64,000 bases of DNA from Streptomyces sp. RB17. GTDB lineage: Bacteria; Actinomycetota; Actinomycetes; Streptomycetales; Streptomycetaceae. The notes beneath the pieces were generated by a model. The model saw only the letters and a list, made by a program, of their open reading frames with translations. It was not told the origin of the DNA and ran no database searches. Made by a program: the position numbers and the translations under genes. The stretch spans positions 124,001 through 188,000 of the forward strand of contig NZ_WEGL01000008.1 in the NCBI RefSeq assembly GCF_009604455.1, given 5' to 3'. Below are positions 1 to 7,570 of this stretch, one piece after another. The stretch's first letter is position 1; each line of letters begins with the position of its first letter.

Positions 1-1
1 T

Positions 2-451
2 ACGGCGCGCAGCGAGGTGGCGGTGGCGCGCTGGGCGGCGGTCGGCATCGGTGTCGTGGCGATCGCGCTCGGTCTGCTGGCCCGTGACCTCAACGTCGCC
101 TTCCTCGTCGGCCTCGCCTTCGCCGTCGCCGCGTCGGCGAACCTCCCGGTGCTGCTGTACTCGCTGTTCTGGCGCGGCTTCACCACCCGCGGCGCGGTGT
201 GGGCCGTGTACGGCGGACTGATCCCGGCGCTCGGACTGGTGCTGCTCTCCCCCGTGGTGTCGGGCAGCCCCACCTCGCTGTTCCCGGACGTCGACTTCCA
301 GTACTTCCCGCTGCAGAACCCGGGCATCGTCTCCGTCCCGCTCGGCTTCCTCGCCGGCTGGCTCGGCACGATCACCTCGGACGAGGCTGCGGACGAGGCC
401 AAATACGCCGAGACGGAGGTCCGGTCGCTGACCGGAGCCGGGGCCGTGTAG
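2..451 (+). CDS. Solute:sodium symporter (acetate permease-like), C-terminal part
   Basis: The 3' end of a gene that starts before the window; about 150 residues are visible, with four hydrophobic helices. The pattern of a long helix followed by short loops, then a WRGFTTRGA loop and a terminal charged tail, fits the last helices of the sodium:solute symporter family. The closest match I recall is the cation/acetate permease ActP. Such proteins co-transport a monocarboxylate with sodium across the cytoplasmic membrane. It converges on a response regulator gene of a dicarboxylate/citrate-type family, which may point to an organic acid as substrate, but that is inference. The substrate cannot be read from this fragment. 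Confidence 0.75.
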   Translation, partial: TARSEVAVARWAAVGIGVVAIALGLLARDLNVAFLVGLAFAVAASANLPVLLYSLFWRGFTTRGAVWAVYGGLIPALGLVLLSPVVSGSPTSLFPDVDFQYFPLQNPGIVSVPLGFLAGWLGTITSDEAADEAKYAETEVRSLTGAGAV

Positions 452-476
452 CCGGTCACCCGCCGGGCACGGATCG

Positions 477-1169
477 CTACGGCGCCACCCAGGCGTAGCG
501 GTGCTCTGGCCGGCCGGTGTCGCCGTACTTCAGGGAGAGCCGGAGCCGGCCGGCCTGTTCCAGGTGGCGGAGGTAGCGCTGGGCCGTGGAGCGGCTCAGA
601 CCGGTCCTGGCGGCCACCTCGTGGGCGGACAGCGGCTGGTCGGCGCGGTGCAGGACGCCGCAGATCAGATCGGTCGTGGGCTCCGAGTGGCCGCTCGGCA
701 GACCGGGCGCGGACGGCGCGGGAGACGTCCGCAGCGCCCCGAAGATCCGGTCGACCTGCTCCTGCCCGGTCAGGCCGCGGCCGCCGACCCGGTCCACCGT
801 GCGGCGCAGCGCGGCATAGGAGTCGAGGCGGGCGCGCAGGGCGGCGAACGTGAAGGGTTTGACCAGGTAGTGCAGGGCGCCCAGGCGCATCGCCCGCTGG
901 ACGGTCGTCACATCGCTGGCCGCGGTGATCATGATCACGTCCGTGCCGTGGCCCTGCTCCCGCATGCGGTGCACGAGATCGAGACCCGTCTGGTCCGGCA
1001 GATAGTGGTCGAGCAGGACCAGGTCGACGGTGCCGCGTTCGACGGCGGCCAGTGCCTGGGCGGCGCTGTGCGCGCGGGCGGTCACCCGGAAGCCGGGAAC
1101 CTTTCCCACGTACTTGGCGTTTATCTCGGCGACGCGGAAGTCGTCGTCCACGACCAGGACGTCAATCAT
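477..1169 (-). CDS. CitB/DcuR-family response regulator, orphan
   Basis: A 230-residue two-domain regulator. Residues 1-120 form a receiver domain with the acidic triad DDD at 8-10, the phospho-acceptor Asp54 in LLDHYLP and the KPF lysine. The C-terminus carries a winged helix (LSRSTAQRYLRHLEQAGR) typical of regulators paired with CitA/DcuS kinases. ATG 1169 starts directly on the receiver motif. It has no kinase beside it. A close paralog with a kinase lies at 4142-4822, on the other side of the ABC importer operon. It is transcribed divergently from that operon, so it probably controls it or the symporter upstream; this is inferred from position. Confidence 0.88.
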   Translation of the reverse strand: MIDVLVVDDDFRVAEINAKYVGKVPGFRVTARAHSAAQALAAVERGTVDLVLLDHYLPDQTGLDLVHRMREQGHGTDVIMITAASDVTTVQRAMRLGALHYLVKPFTFAALRARLDSYAALRRTVDRVGGRGLTGQEQVDRIFGALRTSPAPSAPGLPSGHSEPTTDLICGVLHRADQPLSAHEVAARTGLSRSTAQRYLRHLEQAGRLRLSLKYGDTGRPEHRYAWVAP

Positions 1170-1249
1170 CAGGCCTCTCCTTCAAGGCCGCCGGGCGTTA
1201 AGCCCGTGTTTCGGCTCCGCAGTTGTAGCGCGAGCAAAAAGAGCACAAC

Positions 1250-1291
1250 AGACTCTTGCAAGCAGAAGAACGGCTTGCGCTCACAAGACTC
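1250..1291. promoter_or_regulatory. Dyad-rich intergenic region between regulator and ABC operon
   Basis: The 158-bp gap between the divergent regulator and the ABC operon contains CTTGCAAG followed by an inverted pair GCAAGC (1258-1263) and GCTTGC (1273-1278) spaced by 9 bp. AGACTC also occurs twice, at 1250 and 1286. This is a plausible binding region for the divergently encoded response regulator, but no consensus for it is known to me. Confidence 0.4.
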
Positions 1292-1327
1292 CTGCTGTGG
1301 CCGGGGCCACACCTACCGTCCCGGGCC

Positions 1328-2143
1328 ATGAGCGCACACACCAGCCCCGCCATCGAGCTGCGGGGCGCGAGCAAGACCTTCAGAACCCCGTCAGGGGGAC
1401 GGCACACAGCCGTGCGCGGTCTGGACCTCACCGTCGGCCGGGGCGAGTTCGTGGCCGTCGTCGGCCCGACCGGCTGCGGCAAGTCCACCACGCTGACGCT
1501 GGTCAGCGGCCTGGAGGAGCCCACCGAGGGCGAGGTGCTGGTGTCCGGCGAGCCGGCCTGTGGCGTCGGCGACAAGGTCGGCTTCGTCTTCCAGCAGGAC
1601 GCCACCTTCCCCTGGCGCACGGTCCTGTCCAACGTCATGGCCGGCCCCCGCTTCCGGGGCGTGCCGAAGGCGGAGGCCAAGGAGAAGGCCCGGGAGTGGC
1701 TGGCCCGCGTCGGCCTCGCCGCCTTCGAGGACCGTTACCCGCACCAGCTCTCCGGGGGTCAGCGAAAGCGTGTCGCCCTCGCCGCCACGTTCGTCAACGA
1801 CCCCGAGATCCTGCTGATGGACGAGCCGTTCTCGGCGCTGGACGTGCAGACCCGGGCCCTGATGTCGGACGAACTGCTGGAGCTGTGGGAGGGCACGGGC
1901 GCCTCCGTCGTCTTCGTCACCCACGACCTGGAGGAGTCCATCGCGCTCGCCGACAAGGTCGTCGTGATGACCGCGGGACCCGCGACCGTGAAGCAGGTCT
2001 TCGACATCGATCTGCCCCGGCCGCGCAAGGTCGAGTCGGTGCGCCTGGAGCCGCGGTTCATCGAAATCTACCGCGAGATCTGGGAGTCCCTCGGCGAAGA
2101 GGTCCGCATCACCCGGGAAAGAGGTGCCGCCCATGTCGCCTGA
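1328..2143 (+). CDS. NitT/TauT-family ABC transporter ATP-binding protein
   Basis: A 271-residue ABC ATPase that powers uptake through the permease encoded next. It has Walker A GPTGCGKST (about residues 46-54), a Q-loop FVFQQDATFPW, the signature LSGGQRKRV, Walker B LLMDEPFSALD and the H-loop VFVTHDLEE. The aromatic FPWRTV after the Q-loop is typical of SsuB/TauB/ThiZ-type ATPases. ATG 1328 is chosen because the ABC fold begins soon after it; an in-frame ATG at 1256 would add an unlikely 24-residue leader. It is the first gene of a three-gene operon and overlaps the permease by 11 bp. The substrate is unknown. Confidence 0.9.
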   Translation: MSAHTSPAIELRGASKTFRTPSGGRHTAVRGLDLTVGRGEFVAVVGPTGCGKSTTLTLVSGLEEPTEGEVLVSGEPACGVGDKVGFVFQQDATFPWRTVLSNVMAGPRFRGVPKAEAKEKAREWLARVGLAAFEDRYPHQLSGGQRKRVALAATFVNDPEILLMDEPFSALDVQTRALMSDELLELWEGTGASVVFVTHDLEESIALADKVVVMTAGPATVKQVFDIDLPRPRKVESVRLEPRFIEIYREIWESLGEEVRITRERGAAHVA

Positions 2144-3011
2144 CGTCATGCCCGAGGCCCAGGCCGTACTGGCCACGACCGAGCCCGCCGACAAGACGAG
2201 CCGTGCGCAGACCCGCGCGCAGGCCGCCCGCCGCCGCAAGCTGCTCGTCAACGCCGTGCGCGTGCTGCTCCTCGTGGCCGTCCTCGGGCTGTGGGAGGGG
2301 CTGTCCCGGGCGAAGATCATCGATCCGTTCAACTTCTCGATGCCGTCGAAGATCTGGGACCAGATCTGGACCTGGGTCATGCACGGCACCGCGCTCGGCT
2401 CGCTGGGCGAACAGATCTGGTACACGCTCTACGAGGCCCTGCTCGGCTGGGTGATCGGCGTGGTCGCCGGCGTGCTCCTCGGTATCGCCCTCGGGCGGAT
2501 CAGGTTGCTCGCCGAGGTCCTTGGTCCATACATCAAGGTGCTCAACTCGATCCCAAGGATCGTTCTTGCACCCATCTTCCTGATCTGGTTCGGGCTGGGC
2601 CCGTCCTCCAAGGTCGCCTCCGCGGTCGTGCTGGTCTTCTTCCCGGTGTTCTTCAACGCCTTCCAGGGCGCCCGCGAGGTGGACCGCAACCTGGTGGCCA
2701 ACGCCCGCATCCTGGGCGCCGGCGACCGCCAGGTGACCCTGCAGGTGGTCATCCCGTCGGCCACCTCCTGGATCTTCACCAGCCTCCACGTCAGCTTCGG
2801 TTTCGCCCTCATCGGCGCCATCGTCGGCGAGTACATCGGTGCCACCAAGGGCATCGGCCTGCTCGTCTCTCAGTCGCAGAACACGTTCAACTCGGCCGGC
2901 GTCTACGCCGCGATGGTCATCCTCGCGGTCGTCGCCCTCGCCGCCGAGGGGCTGCTGACCTTCGCTGAGCGCCGCATCTTCCGCTGGAAGCCCGCCGGTT
3001 CCGACAGCTGA
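2133..3011 (+). CDS. NitT/TauT-family ABC transporter permease
   Basis: A 292-residue inner-membrane permease with about six hydrophobic helices after a charged N-terminal extension. The BPD_transp_1 signature runs from about residue 110. The cytoplasmic coupling loop is near residues 190-200 (NARILGAGDRQ, VVIPSATSW), as in SsuC/TauC proteins. ATG 2133 is preferred over GTG 2124 because AAAGAGG lies 8 bp upstream. The start overlaps the ATPase gene by 11 bp, which implies translational coupling. With its neighbours it forms an importer; the helices give no substrate clue. Confidence 0.9.
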   Translation: MSPDVMPEAQAVLATTEPADKTSRAQTRAQAARRRKLLVNAVRVLLLVAVLGLWEGLSRAKIIDPFNFSMPSKIWDQIWTWVMHGTALGSLGEQIWYTLYEALLGWVIGVVAGVLLGIALGRIRLLAEVLGPYIKVLNSIPRIVLAPIFLIWFGLGPSSKVASAVVLVFFPVFFNAFQGAREVDRNLVANARILGAGDRQVTLQVVIPSATSWIFTSLHVSFGFALIGAIVGEYIGATKGIGLLVSQSQNTFNSAGVYAAMVILAVVALAAEGLLTFAERRIFRWKPAGSDS

Positions 3012-3072
3012 CCGGCCCTCATCAGGCCCCCACGCCTTCCCCGTACCGCCCTCTCACAAGGACGTGAACCGC

Positions 3073-4131
3073 ATGCGCAACACCGCCAGATACGCCTCCC
3101 TGGCCGCCGCCGGCCTGCTCGCGCTGTCCTCCCTCACCGCCTGTGCCAATGACGCGGCCAGCTCCACGGCCGACACCGGCAGCGGCGGGGGCGGCGGCAA
3201 GGGGGAGAGTGTCAAGATCATGGTGGGCGGCCTGGACAAGGTCATCTACCTGCCCGCGATGCTCACCCAGCGCCTCGGCTACTTCAAGGCGGAGGGCTTG
3301 AACGTCCAGCTCCTCAGCGAACCCGCAGGTGTCCAGGCCGAGACCGCGCTGGTCTCCGGCCAGGTGCAGGGAGCCGTCGGCTTCTACGACCACACCCTCG
3401 ACCTGCAGACCAAGGGCAAGTCGGTGGAGTCGGTCGTCCAGTTCTCGCACGCGCCCGGCGAGGTCGAGGTGGTCTCCGACAAGGCAGCCGGCGACCTGAC
3501 GTCGCCCAAGGACTTCAAGGGCCGCAAGCTGGGTGTGACCGGGCTCGGGTCCTCCACCGACTTCCTCACCAAGTACCTCGCGGTCAAGAACGGCGTGCAG
3601 GTCAACGAGTTCACTCCGGTCGCCGTAGGGGCCGGACCGACGTTCATCGCGGCCCTCCAGAAGGGGGCCATCGACGGCGGTATGACCACCGACCCGACCG
3701 TCGCCACGATCCTGGACAAGAAGGCGGGCAAGGTCCTCATCGACATGCGCACCCCCGAGGGCTCGCAGAAGGCGCTGGGCGGGCCGTACCCGTCGTCAAG
3801 TCTGTACATGCAGACGGACTGGGTGAACGGACACAAGGACACCGTCCAGAAGTTGGTCAACGCGTTCGTCAAGACGCTCAAGTGGATGTCCACCCACAGC
3901 GCCGACGAGATCGCCGCCCAGATGCCGGCCGACTACTCCCAGGGCAACAAGGCGCTGTACGCCCAGGCCATCAAGAGCACACTGCCGATGTTCACCGACG
4001 ACGGTGTGATGCCCCAGGGCGGCCCCGAGACCGTCGAGAAGGTGCTCAAGTCGTTCAACCCCAACATCAAGAACGCCAAGGTCGACTTGAGCAAGACGTA
4101 CACCACCGAGTTCGTCGACGCGGTCGAGTAG
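3073..4131 (+). CDS. ABC transporter substrate-binding lipoprotein (NMT1/SsuA-like)
   Basis: A 352-residue secreted lipoprotein. It begins with a positively charged N-terminus, a hydrophobic stretch and the lipobox LTAC, so Cys is lipidated and the protein is tethered outside the membrane. A glycine/serine linker precedes the periplasmic-binding fold, with the family pattern VIYLPAMLTQRLGYFKAEGL near the start. ATG 3073 has AAGGA 10 bp upstream; GTG 3064 is only 1 bp from it. The protein delivers ligand to the permease encoded upstream. The family covers taurine, sulfonates, nitrate and thiamine pyrimidine, and I cannot choose among them. It converges with the regulator gene at 4142, leaving 10 bp. 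Confidence 0.9.
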   Translation: MRNTARYASLAAAGLLALSSLTACANDAASSTADTGSGGGGGKGESVKIMVGGLDKVIYLPAMLTQRLGYFKAEGLNVQLLSEPAGVQAETALVSGQVQGAVGFYDHTLDLQTKGKSVESVVQFSHAPGEVEVVSDKAAGDLTSPKDFKGRKLGVTGLGSSTDFLTKYLAVKNGVQVNEFTPVAVGAGPTFIAALQKGAIDGGMTTDPTVATILDKKAGKVLIDMRTPEGSQKALGGPYPSSSLYMQTDWVNGHKDTVQKLVNAFVKTLKWMSTHSADEIAAQMPADYSQGNKALYAQAIKSTLPMFTDDGVMPQGGPETVEKVLKSFNPNIKNAKVDLSKTYTTEFVDAVE

Positions 4132-4141
4132 CCGAGTCCGC

Positions 4142-4822
4142 TCAGCCGCGGGTCGCCCACACGTAACGGTGTTCCGGGCGGCCCGCGTCGCCGTACTTGA
4201 GGGTCAGCCGCGCCCGTCCGGTGCGCTCCAGGAGCTTGAGATACCGCTGGGCCGTCTGCCGGCTCACTCCCGTCCGATCGCCGATCTCCTGGGCGGACAG
4301 CGGCCCTTCGGCGTTCAGCAGCGCCTGGCGCACCAGCTCGGCCGTCGTCGGGGAGTGCCCCTTGGGCAGCCCGGGCTCCGACGGCGCGGACAGGGCGCCG
4401 AAGATGCGGTCCACCTCCGCCTGTTCGGCCTCGCCGCCGCCGTCCAGGGTGCGCCGCAGCCGCGCGTACGCCTCCAGCTTGGCGCGCAGACCGGCGAAGG
4501 CGAACGGCTTCACCAGGTACTGCAGCGCCCCCTGCCGCATCGCGGCCTGGACGGTCGACACGTCCCGCGCCGCCGTCACCATGATCACGTCGGCCTGGTG
4601 GCCGCGCCTGCGCATCTCCCGGACGACCGCGAGACCGGTGTCGTCGGGCAGATAGTGGTCCATGAGGACCAGGTCGAGCCGCGGCAGTGTCTCCACCTGC
4701 CGCAGCGCCTCGGCCGCGCTGTGCGCCTCTCCGGCCACATGGAAGCCCGGCACCTTCTCCACGTACGCGGCGTTGACCCGGGCGACGCGGGTGTCGTCGT
4801 CGACGACCAGGACCTCGATCAT
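4142..4822 (-). CDS. CitB/DcuR-family response regulator
   Basis: A 226-residue response regulator: receiver domain with Asp55 in LMDHYLP and a KPF lysine, then a C-terminal helix-turn-helix (VSRQTAQRYLKLLERTGR). The ATG at 4822 overlaps the stop of the kinase gene upstream as ATGA, so the two are translationally coupled and form a cognate pair. It closely resembles the orphan regulator at 477-1169; both share the ending KYGDxGRPEHRYxW. It probably controls transport of an organic acid, as related DcuR/CitB systems do, but its targets are not shown by the sequence. Confidence 0.92.
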   Translation of the reverse strand: MIEVLVVDDDTRVARVNAAYVEKVPGFHVAGEAHSAAEALRQVETLPRLDLVLMDHYLPDDTGLAVVREMRRRGHQADVIMVTAARDVSTVQAAMRQGALQYLVKPFAFAGLRAKLEAYARLRRTLDGGGEAEQAEVDRIFGALSAPSEPGLPKGHSPTTAELVRQALLNAEGPLSAQEIGDRTGVSRQTAQRYLKLLERTGRARLTLKYGDAGRPEHRYVWATRG

Positions 4823-6498
4823 CGGGTGTCCTCCTCGGTGACGGCAGCGGGCTCGGGGGACTTGTCGAGCACCGCGGGTGCCAGCTCCGGCTCGGTCAGT
4901 GCCTCCGGAAGGACCACGGTGAACTCCGCGCCGCCGCCGGCCGCCTCGTCCACCGTCGCGCTCCCGCCCTGCCGTTCGGCGAGCCGGTGCACCAGCGAGA
5001 GCCCGAGGCCCCGTTTGCCGTGCGCGGGCGGCTTCTTGGTGGACCAGCCGTCTCTGAAGATCAGCTCCCGCTGGTCGGCCGGGACACCGGGGCCCGTGTC
5101 GTGCACCCTGAGGACGACCGTACGGCCCTCGGTGCGCAGCTCGACCTCCACGCGCGCGTGCAGCGTGCCGGCGACCGCGTCGAGGGCGTTGTCCACCAGG
5201 TTGCCCACGACGGTGACCAGACCCCGCGGATCGATCAGCCGGTCCGGCAGCCGCGTGCGCTCCGACACCCACAGGGCGACTCCGCGCTCGGCCGCGACGG
5301 TCGCCTTGCCGACCAGCAGCGCGGCCAGCAGGGGATCCTGGATCTTCTCGGTGACCTGCTCGGCGGTGGCCCGGTGGTCGCCGACCACCTCGCCGACGAA
5401 CTCCACCGCGTCGTCGTACATCTCCAGCTCCAGCAGTCCGAGCAGGGTGTGCATGCGGTTGGCGTGCTCGTGGTCCTGGGCGCGCAGGGCGTCGATCAGG
5501 CCGCGCGTGGAGTCGAGTTCGCGCCCCAGCTGCTCCAGTTCGGTGCGGTCGCGCAGGGTGGCCACGGCGCCGCCGTCACCGGTGGGCATACGGTTGGCGA
5601 CCAGCACCCGCTGACCGCGCACGGTGAGCAGATCGGTGCCGGTCACCCGGCCGGCCAGGACGTCCGTCGTACGGCCCGCGCCGAGGGCCTCGTCCGGGGT
5701 CTGTCCGACGGCCTCGTCGCCGATGCCGAGCAGCCGCCGCGCCTCGTCGTTGAGCAGGCGGACACGGCCGCCGCGGTCGAGGGCGACCACGCCCTCACGG
5801 ATGCCGTGCAGCATCGCCTCGCGCTCCGCGAGCAGCGCCGAGATGTCGGAGAAGGCCAGGTCCCGGGTCTGCCGCTGGACCCGCCGGGAGATCAGCCAGG
5901 CGGCCAGCGCGCCCACCGCGAGAGCGCCTCCGGCGTACGCGAACAGCCCCGGGATCGCGCTGATCAGCCGCGCCCGCACGCTGTCGTAGGCGATACCGAC
6001 CGAGACCGCCCCGATGATCCGGTGGTGGGCGTCGTACAACGGCACCTTGCCGCGGGCCGAGCGGCCCAGGGTGCCATTGTCGATCTCCATGACCTCGTTG
6101 CCCTTCAGGGCGTCTTTCGGGCTGGTGGAGACCTTCTGGCCGATGTTCGAGACGGTGGGATGCGACCAGCGCACCCAATGGGTGTCCAGCACCACGATGT
6201 ACTCGGCGTGCGTGGCCCTGCGGATCCGTTCGGCCTCCCGCTGCACCGGGCCGTCCGCGGTCGGCGGGGTGGTCAGGACACCCTCGGCGATCTGCGGGTC
6301 CTGGGCGGTCGTCTGCGCGATGGCCAGCGCGCGGCGCTCCGCCTCCTGGTCCAGCTGCTTGCTCAACGGCGCCAGGAACAGCCCGGTCGCGAGCACCGCG
6401 ACCCCCGCGGCGATCGTCAGCTGCATCATCAGCACCTGCGAGAACACCCGCCGTGGCATACCGAGGCGCAGACGGCGTGCGGGGGGAGTGGGGCTCAT
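4819..6498 (-). CDS. CitA/DcuS-family sensor histidine kinase
   Basis: A 559-residue membrane kinase. One helix lies near residues 20-45, then an extracellular PAS-like (PDC/Cache) sensor domain, and a second helix near 180-205. A cytoplasmic PAS domain (GIREGVVALDRGG) and the transmitter follow. The transmitter has a SpoB-type histidine box (DHEHANRMHTLLGL) and an ATPase with N-box NLVDNALDA, G1 DTGPGVP and G2 GLGLSLVHRL. In CitA/DcuS relatives the outer PAS binds citrate or C4-dicarboxylates. ATG 6498 is preferred; a GTG lies two codons upstream. It is the first gene of a two-gene operon with its regulator. Confidence 0.92.
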   Translation of the reverse strand: MSPTPPARRLRLGMPRRVFSQVLMMQLTIAAGVAVLATGLFLAPLSKQLDQEAERRALAIAQTTAQDPQIAEGVLTTPPTADGPVQREAERIRRATHAEYIVVLDTHWVRWSHPTVSNIGQKVSTSPKDALKGNEVMEIDNGTLGRSARGKVPLYDAHHRIIGAVSVGIAYDSVRARLISAIPGLFAYAGGALAVGALAAWLISRRVQRQTRDLAFSDISALLAEREAMLHGIREGVVALDRGGRVRLLNDEARRLLGIGDEAVGQTPDEALGAGRTTDVLAGRVTGTDLLTVRGQRVLVANRMPTGDGGAVATLRDRTELEQLGRELDSTRGLIDALRAQDHEHANRMHTLLGLLELEMYDDAVEFVGEVVGDHRATAEQVTEKIQDPLLAALLVGKATVAAERGVALWVSERTRLPDRLIDPRGLVTVVGNLVDNALDAVAGTLHARVEVELRTEGRTVVLRVHDTGPGVPADQRELIFRDGWSTKKPPAHGKRGLGLSLVHRLAERQGGSATVDEAAGGGAEFTVVLPEALTEPELAPAVLDKSPEPAAVTEEDTR

Positions 6499-6603
6499 GC
6501 GCACGACGTTACGTGGGGGGACCCGACGCGCCCCAGGGGGTGTGGTGGGGATCTCTTGACCGATCCTTGAAAGAGGCGTTTCGCTCCGGCGGGGAGCGGT
6601 CGC

Positions 6604-7545
6604 TCAGTTCGCCGGCGCCGTCGGCCTCAGCTCGCGCACGGCCACGACGTCCATCCGGGCCGGCGTACCGAACACTGCCGCGCCGCAGCTCTCCGGGCGG
6701 GGCGGCAGCGACGCCCCCTGCGCCACGCTCACCCGCCAGCGGCGGCCGTCGGCGTGCCCGACGGTGACCTCCCAGCGTGGGGCCGCGCCGTCGGTCCGTA
6801 CGACGCACAGCACTCCCGCACGGTACTCGCCCGCCACCGACCGGACGGCCAGCTCGGCCGCCTGGCCGGGCCGCTCCCAGGCGGAGCAGCCGCGGCACCC
6901 CTCGACCACCACGCGCCCCTCCTGCGCGCCGTGCAGCGCTTCCTTGATGGTGTGCGCCTCGGCGCGGCCGTATGCGTAGCCGTACGGCAGGACGAGCACG
7001 GTCGGCGAGAAACGATGTCCACCCAGATGGGTGACCTCCCAGACGCCGCGCACGCCCGAGGCGCACAGCTCGGCGGCCAGCGGACGGCCCAGGAGGGCGC
7101 AGCAGCGGTCGCGCTTTCCGTTGGTGCACACGAGCGCGAGCGGGTCGCCGCGGTACGGCCGCCCGCCGAGCGCGGTACCGAAGGAAGCGTGGTCACCCGC
7201 TCCGAGCGCGGCGAAGTCGAGGCCCAGCAGCCGGCCCGGATCGCGGGTCGTGGCGCTGTGCAGCCATACGTGACCGGGCAGGGTGTGGGCGGCGTACACC
7301 TGCCGGACGGCGGGCCCGCCGGGGTCGGCGTGGCGCCCGGGGCGCCGGATGAGCGCGACGCGTACGCCGGTTCCCTCGGCGGCCGCCTCCAGTGCTCGCC
7401 CCACCGCGGGGTCCAGGTGGCTCGAAGTGAGCGCCTTGGCACCCCACGGGCCGGGCTGTTCCAGCAGCAGCCAGGTCGTCGCCGTGGCCGCCGTGCCGGA
7501 AACGGGCTCGTCGAGGCTTCGGGAGACGGTCGCGCACCTACTCAC
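6604..7545 (-). CDS. Sucrase/ferredoxin-like family protein ([2Fe-2S] thioredoxin-fold)
   Basis: A 313-residue protein of the Suc_Fer-like family, named after an old sucrase annotation but related to thioredoxin-like [2Fe-2S] ferredoxins. Visible family motifs are the CTNGKRDRCC cysteine cluster near the middle, HLGGHRFSPTVLVLPYG, and a later cysteine pair in GCRGCSAW. An electron-transfer role is likely but unproven. GTG 7545 is taken as the start because family members begin with a similar CATVSRSLDEP stretch. An iron-box-like sequence lies immediately upstream, so expression should respond to iron. It follows the citrate synthase-like gene by 25 bp. Confidence 0.85.
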   Translation of the reverse strand: MSRCATVSRSLDEPVSGTAATATTWLLLEQPGPWGAKALTSSHLDPAVGRALEAAAEGTGVRVALIRRPGRHADPGGPAVRQVYAAHTLPGHVWLHSATTRDPGRLLGLDFAALGAGDHASFGTALGGRPYRGDPLALVCTNGKRDRCCALLGRPLAAELCASGVRGVWEVTHLGGHRFSPTVLVLPYGYAYGRAEAHTIKEALHGAQEGRVVVEGCRGCSAWERPGQAAELAVRSVAGEYRAGVLCVVRTDGAAPRWEVTVGHADGRRWRVSVAQGASLPPRPESCGAAVFGTPARMDVVAVRELRPTAPAN

Positions 7546-7564
7546 AGAGGTGAGCCTAACCTGA
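7546..7564 (-). promoter_or_regulatory. Candidate iron box (DmdR/IdeR-type operator)
   Basis: The 19 bp AGAGGTGAGCCTAACCTGA match 15 of 19 positions of the DtxR/IdeR/DmdR iron-box consensus (TTAGGTTAG, one base, CTAACCTAA). The site abuts the GTG start of the ferredoxin-like gene. Repression under iron sufficiency is the expected effect. Confidence 0.7.
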
Positions 7565-7570
7565 CTCCCC

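Noticed and set aside
1198..2454. Long frames overlapping the ABC ATPase gene in other frames and on the opposite strand
   Set aside because: Shadow frames typical of high-GC DNA; the ABC ATPase frame has all family motifs.
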